Of a stretch of 64,000 nt of DNA, positions 33,436-43,578 are shown one piece after another. The notes beneath the pieces were generated by a model. The model saw only the letters and a program-made list of their open reading frames with translations, did no database searches and was not told the DNA's origin. The position numbers were made by a program, and so were the translations under genes. Numbering within the stretch: position 1 is the first letter of the stretch; each line of letters starts with the position of its first letter. Source of the DNA: Nocardia sp. (GTDB lineage Bacteria > Actinomycetota > Actinomycetes > Mycobacteriales > Mycobacteriaceae). The stretch covers positions 1-64,000 of the forward strand of contig NZ_JAODNK010000091.1 in the NCBI RefSeq assembly GCF_025465275.1, given 5' to 3'.

Positions 33436-35010
33436 TCACCAGGTGATGAAGGAATTCCAGAAGCGGCACTGATGGTCCGCGGCGAACCCGCTGTACTGCC
33501 GGGGGCCGTCCGGTGCGAACTGCAGCATGTGCGCGGCCGCCGGATCGAAGCGCGGGGCGGCCGGGCGGCCCTGGCCATTGGGATCGCCGGTGCGGGCGAA
33601 CGCGGTCCAGTAGTCGATCATGTTGTCGGACAGTCGCTGCTGTGCCGGGGTGAAAGCCGGTGTGACGCCATCGGTTTCATAGAGATAAGGCAGGTCGAAG
33701 GCGTGTGCCGCACCGAGTGGGAAGCTGGCCGGCGGTATTCCGGGCAGCGTCGGTGCGGTCTCATCGGCGAATTCGGCGGCATAGGCCGGAACATGTTGTG
33801 ACAGCAGGCCCGCGGTGGTGGGAACCCCGCAGATATAGTCGAAGTCGCTGCGGGCGGCCGCATACGCCAGCACCGGCTGCGCGTAGTTGCGCAGCGGATA
33901 GTGCGCGATCACCTGGTCCGCACGGTCCGCCCCGAAGAAGTCGCGCACTGCCTGCGGATAGGCGTCGGCGGTGAGCGCGGTGCCCAGACCGTATTGGGGT
34001 AGCACCATCAAGCGTTCCTCGTCGTGGGCATCGGTGATCAGCACCGGCACCTGGTTGAAATGCCCGTCCCCGAACGCTTCCCGGAGCGGCTCCGTCAGGA
34101 CGTGACCGTCGATATCCGGAAACCATTGGTACGGAGCTTGAGCGGTGAGCAGCTCGCCGACGGACATGGTGCGCAAGCAGATTCCGGCGGTGTGCGGATC
34201 CGGGCAGCCGACGGCCGCCGCGTAGTCCTGTCCCTTCCGATCGGTCTGGTCGCGGGTCGGCCAGGCCCCGAATCCGTCTCCGGCGCAGGGCGCGCTCTGC
34301 ACAATGGCGCGCTGGAACAGCCCGGCCGCCAATGGCGAACCCAGCTGCGAGCACACCGATACCGCCCCGGCCGATTGGCCGTCGATGGTGACCAGCCGCG
34401 GGTCGCCGCCGAATGCGGCGATATTGCGCTGCACCCAGCGCAGCGCCGCCTGCTGATCGGAAATGCCGTAGTTCCCGGTGATTTCCGCGCCGGAATCGGG
34501 CGTCATCGACAACCCGCCGAGCACCCCGAGTCGATAGTTGATGGTGACGACCACGACGTCGCCGCGCGCCACCATGCGATGCGCCGCATATTCGCGGCCC
34601 GAACCGCTGACCATCGATCCACCGTGGATGAAGACGATCACCGGCAGCCCCTGCGCCTCGTGCCGGGGCGTCCAAACATTGAGGTTCAGGCAGTCCTCGG
34701 TGGTCACATCCGCTCCACCGAAGGGTGAAGCGGCCTGCGGGCAGGCATTTCCCGGTTGCGTCGCATCGCGCACCCCGAGCCATGGGAGCGCCGGCTGTGG
34801 TTGCTGCCAGCGCAATGCGCCGACCGGCGGTGCGGCGAAGGGAATCCCGAGGAACGACCGGTCGGTGTCGGTGGCCACACCCTGGACCGCGCCGCCGTCG
34901 GTGTGCACCACCGGCGGGCCGGGAGCCGGATCGGCGGGAGCCGGTGCGGCACAAGCCAGTCCGGCGGCGAGCGCGAGACCGAGGGCGGTGAGTGTCTGCC
35001 GAAATCGCAT
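33436..35010 (-). CDS. Secreted type-B carboxylesterase
   Basis: 524 residues from the ATG at 35010. Signal peptide 1-~27 (LTALGLALAAGLACAAPAPA). Type-B motifs: EDCLNLNVWTP, oxyanion IHGGS, nucleophile GQSAGAVSVC, a Glu/Asp candidate around NQVPVLITDAHDEE, and His in AAHAFDLPYL. Cysteines are placed as in extracellular members. Probably hydrolyses esters outside the cell, feeding the symporter/amidase operon that follows 31 bases after its stop. Divergent from the Lrp gene. Confidence 0.9.
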   Translation of the reverse strand: MRFRQTLTALGLALAAGLACAAPAPADPAPGPPVVHTDGGAVQGVATDTDRSFLGIPFAAPPVGALRWQQPQPALPWLGVRDATQPGNACPQAASPFGGADVTTEDCLNLNVWTPRHEAQGLPVIVFIHGGSMVSGSGREYAAHRMVARGDVVVVTINYRLGVLGGLSMTPDSGAEITGNYGISDQQAALRWVQRNIAAFGGDPRLVTIDGQSAGAVSVCSQLGSPLAAGLFQRAIVQSAPCAGDGFGAWPTRDQTDRKGQDYAAAVGCPDPHTAGICLRTMSVGELLTAQAPYQWFPDIDGHVLTEPLREAFGDGHFNQVPVLITDAHDEERLMVLPQYGLGTALTADAYPQAVRDFFGADRADQVIAHYPLRNYAQPVLAYAAARSDFDYICGVPTTAGLLSQHVPAYAAEFADETAPTLPGIPPASFPLGAAHAFDLPYLYETDGVTPAFTPAQQRLSDNMIDYWTAFARTGDPNGQGRPAAPRFDPAAAHMLQFAPDGPRQYSGFAADHQCRFWNSFITW

Positions 35011-35088
35011 GGACCCACCGTGCCCGGTGAGCGAGATTTCGGACAGGACCCAGTGGCGGATTGACGAATACAGCCACATACTTGGCCG

Positions 35089-36048
35089 ATGCTGGACGAA
35101 TTGGACCGCAGAATCGTCGGTGCACTCCAGATCGACGGCCGCGCCGCCTGGAGCCGGATCGCCGCGGTCCTCGGTGAACCCGAGCGCACCGTCGCCCGGC
35201 ACGGCAATCGCCTGCTGGAGAGCGGCGCCGTCACGGTGACCGCGCTCGCGCCGCGCGGTGACGCTGTGCTGGTTCGTATCCGGTGCACGCCGGGCACCGC
35301 CGGTGTCTGCGGTCGCACGCTCGCGCATCGTCCCGACGCGGTGTTCAGCTACGTCCTGACCGGTTCGGTCGACTGTGTCGCGGAGATCATCTGCCTGCCC
35401 GAACGGGTCGCCGACCTGGTGCTGCAGGAACGTCCGGGTATCCCGGGCCTGGTCGAGAGCAATACCCTGCCGGTGCTGCGCTACTTCCGCACCGTGCACG
35501 AATGGCAGCCCGCCCTGCTGACGGCGACCGAAGCCGCCGAGCTGACCGAACTTCCGCCGCTCACCCCCGCGCCGACCGGAGCGGGCGCGCAGCGACTCGG
35601 CCGCGAGGAACGTCTCATCGTGCGCGCGCTGGCCGAGGACGGACGCCGCACCTACGACGAAATCGCCCGTATCGCAGGCATTTCCGAGCCGACCGCCCGG
35701 CGGCGGGTGGAGTCGCTGCGCCGCACCGGGGTCGTGCACATTCGTGCCGTGGTGGCCCCGGCGGCGCTCGGCCTGGGTGTGGAAGCCCTGCTGTGGATTC
35801 GCACCCAGCCCAGCACCGTCGAGCTTGTCGGCCGATTGCTGCTGGAATCGCCCTATGTCCGGTACGCCGCGGTGATCATGGGCGACCACCAGATCGTCGC
35901 CGATGTCGCGGTACCGGACAAACTGCGCCTCTATGAGTTGCTGACCGGCGCGGACTGGGTGGCGCACGTCGAATCGGTGGAGACCTCCATGGTCATCGAG
36001 GTGCTGAAAACCAGTGGGGTGCAGCGCACCCGGGTCAGCGGTCGGTGA
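35089..36048 (+). CDS. Lrp/AsnC family regulator, double-domain form
   Basis: 319 residues, about twice the usual ~150. Residues 1-~60 are one AsnC-type HTH (ELDRRIVGALQIDGRAAWSRIAAVLG), then a RAM-like sensor; residues ~170-230 are a second HTH (LIVRALAEDGRRTYDEIARIAGISEPTARRRVE) followed by another RAM domain. Such tandem Lrp proteins are common in actinobacteria and respond to amino acids. Divergent from the carboxylesterase (78-bp gap), so it probably controls the esterase-symporter-amidase run. Its end overlaps the IclR gene by 14 bp. Confidence 0.9.
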   Translation: MLDELDRRIVGALQIDGRAAWSRIAAVLGEPERTVARHGNRLLESGAVTVTALAPRGDAVLVRIRCTPGTAGVCGRTLAHRPDAVFSYVLTGSVDCVAEIICLPERVADLVLQERPGIPGLVESNTLPVLRYFRTVHEWQPALLTATEAAELTELPPLTPAPTGAGAQRLGREERLIVRALAEDGRRTYDEIARIAGISEPTARRRVESLRRTGVVHIRAVVAPAALGLGVEALLWIRTQPSTVELVGRLLLESPYVRYAAVIMGDHQIVADVAVPDKLRLYELLTGADWVAHVESVETSMVIEVLKTSGVQRTRVSGR

Positions 36049-36718
36049 AGGCGGCTTCGAGCCGTTCGCGGCCCGGTGTCAGCAGTCCGAGCGCATCGCC
36101 GAGGTCGCGCAGCCGTGCCGAGGTGGTCGAGAGCGTCAGCCCGGCGATGAGGGTGCCGCGGCGGTCGCGGATCGGCACCGTGAGACAGCCACTGCCGGGC
36201 CGTAATTCGTCCACCTGTAGCGCATAGCCGAGGCGGCGGGCCTGCGCATCGGACTCGGCGAGCGCGAGGCGGCCGATGGCGGAGGTGGTCAGATCGCTGG
36301 TGATCATCTGCTCGTGCTCGATCGGATAGTCCGGGTCGGCGTCGAGAATGCGAACTCGGGGCCGGGTGGTGCCGGTGCGGAGGTAACCGGCCAGATGCAC
36401 GCCGCCGCGGATATTCCCGCGCAGTTGTTCGAGCACCTCGAGGGCTGCGACGGGAAGCGGTGCGGGCGTGGCCATTCCGGCCAGTTCGGTCACCTTGCTG
36501 CCGAGCGCGAAGCCGCTCAGGTCGGGGGTGCGCACCAGATACTCCTGCTGCACCAGCAGATTCAGCAGCCGGTAGGCGGTGGCGCGCGGCATGGCGAGAT
36601 TGCGGCTGATCTCGCGCGCACTCACCCCCGGCCCGCACGCCGCCACCTCCTCGAGCACGACGAGGGCGCTCAGGACCGCCTTGGGTTGCCGGCCGCCGAT
36701 GCCGCCGGGTGTGCTCAC
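36035..36718 (-). CDS. IclR family regulator
   Basis: 227 residues from a GTG that overlaps the permease stop (GTGA, 36715-36718). N-terminal winged helix (ALVVLEEVAACGPGVSAREISRNLAMPRATAYRLLNLLVQQEYL) and a C-terminal IclR effector domain ending in LTLSTTSARL. Translation is probably coupled to the permease gene, so the regulator is made with its transporter. Effector is likely an amino acid or amine degradation product. Confidence 0.88.
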   Translation of the reverse strand: MSTPGGIGGRQPKAVLSALVVLEEVAACGPGVSAREISRNLAMPRATAYRLLNLLVQQEYLVRTPDLSGFALGSKVTELAGMATPAPLPVAALEVLEQLRGNIRGGVHLAGYLRTGTTRPRVRILDADPDYPIEHEQMITSDLTTSAIGRLALAESDAQARRLGYALQVDELRPGSGCLTVPIRDRRGTLIAGLTLSTTSARLRDLGDALGLLTPGRERLEAAFTDR

Positions 36719-38223
36719 TCCGGCCCCCGGTCACCGGGTACCGTCGCCGCCCCGCCCAGAACTTCGGCGCCGATCGGGGTGTCGTGCGTGCCGACCAGCA
36801 GCGCCCCGCGCTGTCGTGCGCGCCGGAATGCAGCCAGCCCGAGTGCGACACCGAGCAGGAACAGCCATACCCCGGCGGATCGGGGGCCACGCCATTCGGT
36901 GCCCAGAAACACCAGCAGACAGCCCGCCAGCCCGATCGCCGCCGCCAGCGCGACTGCGGCTGGGCCGAGCGTGAATTCGCCGATGCGGCGCAGGAAGAAC
37001 GGCACGGCGAGACATACGAGCGTGTAGGCGAGCACGTATCCGCCCGCGGACACGACCAGCAGAATGCCGACCGCTGTTTTGCTGGTGACGCCGACCGCGA
37101 GCAAGACCAGCGGCACCGCTGTGACGATCGGCATGGACACCCCGATGGCGAGATGCGGCGTCCGGAACTTCGGATGTGTGCGACTCATGGCCGCCGGCAG
37201 CACACCGTCGATTCCCATGCTGAGCAAGACCCGGACCAGTGCGGTCGAGGAGGCCAGCGCACACGCGAAGAACGAGGCCGCGACACCGCAGTCGAGAATC
37301 GGGGAGATCCAGCCCACCCCGTAGAACGACGAGAGTGCGTGCACCGGCGCGGAATCCTGGTCCAGGGCCACCCCCGCCGCCCGGAATCCGGTGGTCTGCA
37401 CCGAGGTGGCGGCGACCACCAGCACCCCGGTGGCGATCGGAGACCAGATCAGCACCCGGGGCACCGCGGCGAACGGACGCCGGGCCTCCACCGACAGTGA
37501 TGCCGCGCTCTCGAATCCGACAAATGCGGTGATCGCAATGACCACGCCCGTCACCAGACCGGCGAACGACAGATGCTGCGGCGCCAGCAGATCCCGTGCG
37601 ATCGGCTGCCGCCCCTGCCCGAGGAACAGCACCACCACCAGCCCGACCAGCACGGCGACCGCGACCGATTCCACCAGCAGACTCAATCGCGCCGACACCC
37701 GCACCCCGCGCAGCATCACCACCGCGCACGCCGTACCGCAGCCCAGGACGCACAGCACAGGCACCAGCACGCCGGTGCCGAAACCCAGGGCCGCCAGCAG
37801 ATTCGACAGCTGCAATCCGATATTCGCCAGGGAGTACATGGCGATGAACGCATACCCCAGGATCATGCCGACCCCGCACAGGAATGCCGCCGTGGTCCCG
37901 AGCCCCTTCGCGGTGAAGGTGTACAGCGATCCGGCGGTGGCCACGCGTTTGGTGAATTGATTGATCGCCGCCGCCACCGGCAGTGTGAGTCCCGCGCCCA
38001 GCACCGCCGCCCACAGTGCCCCGTCACCGCTCGCGGTTACCAGCATGGCTGGAATCGTGGCCGCCGCCGCACACGGTGCGATGGCCGAGACCGACTGCGC
38101 CAGCAGACCGGGAAAGCCGAGGCTGCGGCGGTGCAGCCCGGACATGGGCGAGGTATCGCGCACCCCGGTGACCGGGGGTGGATCGGCGATCGCCTGATCC
38201 AGTGCGCTGCCGCGTGGGTTCAT
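36715..38223 (-). CDS. APC superfamily amino acid/amine permease
   Basis: 502 residues, 12-14 transmembrane helices. The first helix carries the APC substrate-site loop (SAIAPCAAAATIPAML), and GFESAASLSVEARRPFAAVP is the helix 6/loop signature. Imports an amino acid, amine or GABA-like compound. Coupled to the IclR gene by a 4-base overlap; divergent from a second APC permease (38419) across a 195-bp promoter region. Confidence 0.88.
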   Translation of the reverse strand: MNPRGSALDQAIADPPPVTGVRDTSPMSGLHRRSLGFPGLLAQSVSAIAPCAAAATIPAMLVTASGDGALWAAVLGAGLTLPVAAAINQFTKRVATAGSLYTFTAKGLGTTAAFLCGVGMILGYAFIAMYSLANIGLQLSNLLAALGFGTGVLVPVLCVLGCGTACAVVMLRGVRVSARLSLLVESVAVAVLVGLVVVLFLGQGRQPIARDLLAPQHLSFAGLVTGVVIAITAFVGFESAASLSVEARRPFAAVPRVLIWSPIATGVLVVAATSVQTTGFRAAGVALDQDSAPVHALSSFYGVGWISPILDCGVAASFFACALASSTALVRVLLSMGIDGVLPAAMSRTHPKFRTPHLAIGVSMPIVTAVPLVLLAVGVTSKTAVGILLVVSAGGYVLAYTLVCLAVPFFLRRIGEFTLGPAAVALAAAIGLAGCLLVFLGTEWRGPRSAGVWLFLLGVALGLAAFRRARQRGALLVGTHDTPIGAEVLGGAATVPGDRGPE

Positions 38224-38418
38224 ACGCTCGGAACGTACGAACGTGGTGTGTCGCAGATGTTTCCGGAATGTCAGCGCTATGTGTTGGCAAACGAGACGCC
38301 TGTCACCGCAGCGGTCTCAAAAGCAGCAGCGATGACCGTTACTGCCGGGTCACGGTCCGGAAAAGGTGTGCGCCAACAGTATTGAGAGTTCCATTTTCCG
38401 CTTCTCGGAGGTGCCCCC

Positions 38419-39873
38419 GTGACCCCCATATCCCCGCCCGGCGCGAGCGCGTCCGCACCGCCCGCCGGGCTGCACGGCTCGCTCGGGACCGGCGCCATCA
38501 TCTTCATGGTGGTGGCCGCCGCCGCACCGCTCACCGTGATCGGCGGCAGCGCGCCCATCGCCATGATGATCGGCGACGGGGCAGGCTTCCCTGCCATGTT
38601 CGTGGTGGCCGCCGTTGTGCTGCTGCTGTTCTCGGTCGGACTCAGCGCCATGAGCCGCCATGTCCCCAAGGCTGGTGCCTTTTTCACCTATATCGGCTAC
38701 GGACTGGGGCGACCCGCCGGGCTGGGCGCGGCCTATTTGGCGCTGCTGACCTATACGACGGTCCAGGTGGCGGTCTATGGCTTCCTGGGCGCGGCGCTGC
38801 GCCGATCCGTGATGGATATCCACGGTCCGGATATTCCCTGGTACGTCTATGCGCTCGCCGTGGTCGCGATCGTCGGCACGCTCGGCTACCGGCATATCGA
38901 ATTCAGTTCGAAAGTGCTGGGGCCGTTGCTGATCGCCGAAGTCGGGATCGTGCTGCTGCTCGGCGTGGTGATCGTGGCGCGCGGCGGGGCGGCCGGACTG
39001 TCGGCGCAGCCGTTCACACCGCACCTCGCGTTGTCCGGCTCGCCGGGGCTCGGACTGATGATGGCGCTGGCCGGTTTCATCGGCTTCGAGGCGACCGCCA
39101 TCTTCCGGGACGAGGCCCGCGATCCGGCCCGCACCATTCCTCGCGCCACCTACGGTGCGGTGATCTCCATCGGGCTGTTCTATACCTTCGGCACCTGGGC
39201 GCTGGTGATGGCGTGGGGGCCGGACCGGATTCTGGACGAGGCCGCTAAGGACCCGGGCGGGCTCATCGTGCGCACCGCTTCGGAGTATCTCGGTTCGGTA
39301 GGTGCGGTGGCGGTGAACGTGCTGCTGCTCACCAGTCTGTTCGCCTGCGTCCTGTCGTTCCACAATGTTATTGCGCGCTATCAGCATTCGATGGGTACGA
39401 CGAATGTGCTGCCCGCCGGACTGGCCCGCGTGCACGCCCGGCATGCGTCACCGCATCTGTCGTCGCTGGTGCAGACGGCGACCGCGGCCACGGTGGTGGT
39501 GGTGTTCGCACTCTGCCGCCTCGATCCGGAACTGGAGGTGTTCACGTGGTTCTCGGGTGTCGCGAGCCTCGGGGTGGCGGTGTTGATGGCACTCACCTGT
39601 GCCGCGGTGATCGTCTACTTCGCGCGCACCCGCGCCGATACGCGAATCTGGCACACCCGCGTCGCACCGGCACTGGGGCTGATCGGACTGGTATTGACCG
39701 CCTGGCTGATCGCTGTCAATTTCCCGACGCTGATCGGCGGCTCGACCACCCTGGCCACGGTGCTGCTGCTGATCACCGCCGCCTTCCCGCTCGCCGGTAT
39801 CGCCCAGGCGTATGCGCTGCGGCGCGCCAATCGGAATGTCTACGACGGCATCGTCGACGCGATCGCCGCCTGA
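38419..39873 (+). CDS. APC superfamily permease upstream of the amine oxidase
   Basis: 484 residues from a GTG with GGAGG seven bases upstream. Twelve or more helices; GTGAIIFMVVAAAAPLTVIGG is the first APC helix and GFEATAIFRDEARDPARTIPRA the conserved helix 6/loop. The copper amine oxidase gene follows after 42 bases, so this is most simply an amine importer. Similar in type to the divergent permease at 36715 but clearly a different subgroup. Confidence 0.9.
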   Translation: MTPISPPGASASAPPAGLHGSLGTGAIIFMVVAAAAPLTVIGGSAPIAMMIGDGAGFPAMFVVAAVVLLLFSVGLSAMSRHVPKAGAFFTYIGYGLGRPAGLGAAYLALLTYTTVQVAVYGFLGAALRRSVMDIHGPDIPWYVYALAVVAIVGTLGYRHIEFSSKVLGPLLIAEVGIVLLLGVVIVARGGAAGLSAQPFTPHLALSGSPGLGLMMALAGFIGFEATAIFRDEARDPARTIPRATYGAVISIGLFYTFGTWALVMAWGPDRILDEAAKDPGGLIVRTASEYLGSVGAVAVNVLLLTSLFACVLSFHNVIARYQHSMGTTNVLPAGLARVHARHASPHLSSLVQTATAATVVVVFALCRLDPELEVFTWFSGVASLGVAVLMALTCAAVIVYFARTRADTRIWHTRVAPALGLIGLVLTAWLIAVNFPTLIGGSTTLATVLLLITAAFPLAGIAQAYALRRANRNVYDGIVDAIAA

Positions 39874-39915
39874 CCATCATTCGGAATCACCGCCCTTCTC
39901 ACGAGGAGTTGCCCT

Positions 39916-41865
39916 ATGTCCACTGTCGAATCCCTCTCGGCCGCAGCTGATGTCGAGGTGCGAGTGCTGGAGAGTCTGTCCGCCGCAGAGATCAGCACCG
40001 TGCGTGAAATCCTCAGCAGGGCCGATCTGATCGGTCCTACCTCCCGGTTCGTCTATGTCGGCCTGGACGAGCCCGGCAAGGCGCAGGTGCTGGCGCACCA
40101 GGACGGCGGCCCCGCGCCGGAACGGCTGGTGCGAATCCTGCTGCTGGACATCGCGACCGGCGCGTCCAGGGACGTGCTGGTATCGCTCACCACGGGGGAA
40201 GTGCACTCGGACACCGAAATTGACACCGCCCACGGTCAGGTACCGATTCTGGAGGAGGAATTCGCGGAGGTCGGTGTTGTGCTCGCCGCGAACGAGGCCT
40301 GGCGCGAGGCGCTGCGCAAACGCGGCGTCGATCCCGCGATGACGGTGTGCGTGCCGCTGTCGGCCGGGCATTACGACATCCCGAATGAAGAGGGGCGGCG
40401 CATCATTCGCGTCTTCGCCTTCCGTCAGGATCACCCGGAAGATCACCCGTGGGCGCATCCGGTGGACGGGCTGTGCGCCTATGTCGACATCATCAACCGC
40501 GAACTCGTCGATCTCATCGACTACCGGACCTTCGAGGTGCCCGACGAACACGGGAACTTCCAAGACCCCGCGCTGGCCCTGCCGGGATACGAGGGGCTCA
40601 AGCCCATCGAGATCACCCAGCCCGAAGGCCCCAGCTTCACCGTCGACGGTGACGTCGTCGAATGGGCGAACTGGCGGCTGCGCATCGGATTCGACGCCCG
40701 CGAGGGACTGATCCTGCGCCAGTTGGCCTTTCGGGACGGTGAGCGCTACCGCCCGGTCCTCTACCGGGCTTCGATCGCGGAAATGGTGGTGCCCTACGCA
40801 GATCCGTCGCCGAGCCGGTTCTGGCAGAACTACTTCGACACCGGGGAATACCTGTTCGGGCGCTTCACCAATTCGCTGCGGCTGGGCTGCGACTGCCTGG
40901 GCGAAATCCATTACTTCGACGCCACTCTCAGCGATGAGCTCGGCATGCCGCGCACCATCGAGAACGCGATCTGCCTGCACGAGGAGGACTACGGCACGCT
41001 CTGGAAGCACACCGACCTGTTCACCGGGGTGAGCGAGGTGCGGCGGCAGCGCCGGCTGGTGATCAGCTTCTTCACCACTGTCGGCAATTACGACTACGGC
41101 TTCTACTGGTACCTGTACCTCGATGGCACCATCGAATGCGAGGCCAAGCTGACCGGGGTGGCCTTCAGTGCGGCCTATCCGCCGGAGGGCTCGCCGTATC
41201 AGAACGAGGTCGCGCCCGGCCTGGGGCTCCCGTATCACCAGCACCTGTTCAGCGTGCGACTCGATATGACGGTTGACGGGCTCGCCAATGCGGTGGACGA
41301 GGTCGAGGTGAGCCGGGTGCCGGTCGGCCCCGGGAATCCGTACGGAAACGCCTTCACCGCCAAGACGACTCGGCTCACCAGTGAGTCGGAGGGCGCACGT
41401 GATGCCGATGCCTCGGTGGGGCGGGTATGGCATGTGGTCAATACCGAGCAGACCAATCGCATGGGTCAGCCGACCGGGTACGTCCTGCACGCGCAGCAGA
41501 CGCCGACGCTGCTCGCCGATCCGTCCTCGTCCATCGCGGCCAGGGCGGCCTTCACCACCCGCCAGCTCTGGGTGACCCGGTACGCGCCCGAGGAACGCTA
41601 TCCCGCAGGGGATCTGGTGAATCAGCACGCCGGTGGCGACGGGCTGCCCGCGTACATGGCGGCGAATCGGCCGATCGAGGGGGAGGACATCGTGCTGTGG
41701 CACACCTTCGGCCTCACCCATTTTCCGCGCCCGGAGGACTGGCCGGTCATGCCCGTCGACTATGTGGGATTCACCCTGAAGCCCTACGGCTTCTTCGACC
41801 GCAACCCGGTCATGGGCGTCCCTGCCACGACCGCATCGCATTGCTGCCACCCGGAGCCGCAGTGA
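39916..41865 (+). CDS. Copper amine oxidase (primary-amine oxidase)
   Basis: 649 residues. The topaquinone precursor is Tyr392 in TVGNYDYG (motif TxxNYD/E). Copper ligands are His441 and His443 (YHQHLFS) and His602 (LTHFPRPEDWP). The catalytic base is probably Asp308 (YFDTGEY). Complete and of normal length. Oxidises primary amines to aldehydes, with ammonia and H2O2. No signal peptide, so cytoplasmic. Preceded by a permease and overlapped at its stop by a small membrane gene. Confidence 0.95.
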   Translation: MSTVESLSAAADVEVRVLESLSAAEISTVREILSRADLIGPTSRFVYVGLDEPGKAQVLAHQDGGPAPERLVRILLLDIATGASRDVLVSLTTGEVHSDTEIDTAHGQVPILEEEFAEVGVVLAANEAWREALRKRGVDPAMTVCVPLSAGHYDIPNEEGRRIIRVFAFRQDHPEDHPWAHPVDGLCAYVDIINRELVDLIDYRTFEVPDEHGNFQDPALALPGYEGLKPIEITQPEGPSFTVDGDVVEWANWRLRIGFDAREGLILRQLAFRDGERYRPVLYRASIAEMVVPYADPSPSRFWQNYFDTGEYLFGRFTNSLRLGCDCLGEIHYFDATLSDELGMPRTIENAICLHEEDYGTLWKHTDLFTGVSEVRRQRRLVISFFTTVGNYDYGFYWYLYLDGTIECEAKLTGVAFSAAYPPEGSPYQNEVAPGLGLPYHQHLFSVRLDMTVDGLANAVDEVEVSRVPVGPGNPYGNAFTAKTTRLTSESEGARDADASVGRVWHVVNTEQTNRMGQPTGYVLHAQQTPTLLADPSSSIAARAAFTTRQLWVTRYAPEERYPAGDLVNQHAGGDGLPAYMAANRPIEGEDIVLWHTFGLTHFPRPEDWPVMPVDYVGFTLKPYGFFDRNPVMGVPATTASHCCHPEPQ

Positions 41866-42356
41866 CCACGAGTGTGCATGTGCCGCAACGTCGCGGCGGC
41901 CGCGCACGGCGTGGCGCTCGGGCCAGGCGTTCCGTCCGGTTGGCACGGCCGGGTCGGTCGGGCTGGGTGGGGCGGTGCGGAGCGGTCCTGGCCGCCTGCT
42001 CGGCACTGCTGCACGCGGCAGGACTATCGGGGGACGGTTGCGGGCCCACGCCGCTCACCGTGCTCATGAACGTCATGATTCTGGCGTGCCTGGCCTGCGC
42101 ATGGCATCTGTGGACCCGCCCGACCCTCCGGGCGTGGGCGGTCACCGGGGCGATGAGTGCGGTGATGGTCGTCGTGCACTCCGTGCTGATGCGCGGGGCC
42201 ATGTCGCACAGCGGTTCGTCGAGCCTGGGACCGGCGACCCTCGGGGCGGTGCTGGAAGTCGCGCTGTCGATCGCGGTCATCCAGCACGAGGCCGGCGCTC
42301 GGCGTCGTGCTGGAAGGACTTCGACTCCAGCCGGCGAGCCGTACGCGCTGCCATGA
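41862..42356 (+). CDS. Small membrane protein downstream of the amine oxidase
   Basis: 164 residues from a GTG overlapping the amine oxidase TGA (GTGA). An arginine-rich N-terminus is followed by four hydrophobic helices (CGAVLAACSALLHAAGL; TVLMNVMILACLACAWHLW; AVTGAMSAVMVVVHSVLM; GAVLEVALSIAVI) and a basic tail. Actinobacterial oxidase operons sometimes carry such proteins, but I do not recognise a family. Its 3' end overlaps the PucR gene by 80 bp tail-to-tail. Confidence 0.7.
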   Translation: MTTSVHVPQRRGGRARRGARARRSVRLARPGRSGWVGRCGAVLAACSALLHAAGLSGDGCGPTPLTVLMNVMILACLACAWHLWTRPTLRAWAVTGAMSAVMVVVHSVLMRGAMSHSGSSSLGPATLGAVLEVALSIAVIQHEAGARRRAGRTSTPAGEPYALP

Positions 42357-43542
42357 GCGTCGAGATGCCGGACGGATGCAGCGGGTCGTAACCCGTGAGG
42401 TCCGCGATGCGGGTCAGCCGATAGGTGACCGTATTGCGGTGAATGAAAAGGGTTCGGGCGACGGCATTGTGGTTGAACTGGTTGTCGATGAAGGCATCCA
42501 GGGTCTGGGCCAGCATGGGCTGATCGTCGAGTGGATCGAGTAGGGCCGCCAGGGTGCGCCGGGTGGAACCGGTTGTCGCGATGGCGAACTCGAACATCAT
42601 GTCCTGCTGCCGGCACACGATCTCCGGGAGTTGCAGGCAGCGCGCCACCTCGGCCACGATCTGGGCCTCGGCATACGCGGCGGGAATGGCCGCGTGTGCC
42701 GGGGCCGGCGCCACGCCGATCCAGAACTGCGGATGCGGCTGAATGTCGCGCAGTACCAGCGCGTCGAGCAGCAGCCGCTCCGGATCGTCGGTATCCGACG
42801 GCATCGGCACCAGCGCAGTCCAACCCCCGCTGTCGCGGTGCAGCAGCGTGCCGGGCAGATGCGCGATGCGGCTGCGCAGCCGGGTCAGTGTGCCCGGGGT
42901 CGGTTCGCCGAGCCGCACCACCGCTATGAGAAATGCTGGGGCAGGAGGTGATTCGGGATCCACCGCCCAGCCGCCGGGTTCACGACCGGACAGCAGGGCG
43001 TCCGCGACCTCGTGCTGCCGTTCCAGTACATCCCAGCGGGGCTGGCGGGCATCTTCGACCAGTGCGGTCGCAATGCGCGCCATGATCAGGCCCATGTACT
43101 CGGTGAGCCGCAGGCCGACCTCCGGAACGACCCGGTACTCGTCGCGATCCATCAGGGGGATGAGCTGCGACCAGAAGAACGCGGCCCCGACCCGGTAATT
43201 GGTGAGCACCTCGGTCAGGCCCATACCGTCGTGAACCAGCGTCACCGCACGATCGATGAGCGGCTGCGTGTCCTCGACGGACGGTTCGACCTGCTCGATG
43301 AGGTAGCGGAAGAACAGTTCGAGATTCAGCTTCGCGCTGGGTACGAAGTCCGCGTCCCGCAGGGAGTGGGGGAGGGTGTCGTAGGGCGCCACCTCACCGC
43401 TGAACTCCCCGGCCAGCGTTGCCGCGCGGGCTCGCAGGAGTTCCAGTGTGGCGGCGGGTTCCACGACGAGGACCTGATCCGCCACGATGCGGTTGTCCAC
43501 TGCTTCCTCCCGGCTCTGTCTGAACTGTGTGTCAGCACACAT
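42277..43542 (-). CDS. PucR/CdaR family regulator
   Basis: 421 residues. C-terminal PucR HTH: LDAFIDNQFNHNAVARTLFIHRNTVTYRLTRIADLTGYD. The middle shows the GGDEF-like CdaR region, and the N-terminus is the RsbT-co-antagonist-like part typical of this group. Convergent with the permease-amine oxidase genes, so plausibly their regulator in response to an amine or aldehyde. A later GTG could be the start; the first ATG is used. Confidence 0.87.
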   Translation of the reverse strand: MCADTQFRQSREEAVDNRIVADQVLVVEPAATLELLRARAATLAGEFSGEVAPYDTLPHSLRDADFVPSAKLNLELFFRYLIEQVEPSVEDTQPLIDRAVTLVHDGMGLTEVLTNYRVGAAFFWSQLIPLMDRDEYRVVPEVGLRLTEYMGLIMARIATALVEDARQPRWDVLERQHEVADALLSGREPGGWAVDPESPPAPAFLIAVVRLGEPTPGTLTRLRSRIAHLPGTLLHRDSGGWTALVPMPSDTDDPERLLLDALVLRDIQPHPQFWIGVAPAPAHAAIPAAYAEAQIVAEVARCLQLPEIVCRQQDMMFEFAIATTGSTRRTLAALLDPLDDQPMLAQTLDAFIDNQFNHNAVARTLFIHRNTVTYRLTRIADLTGYDPLHPSGISTLMAARTARRLESKSFQHDAERRPRAG

Positions 43543-43578
43543 TAGGCGCTACACGCCGTTACAGATAGCCCCCGGGGG

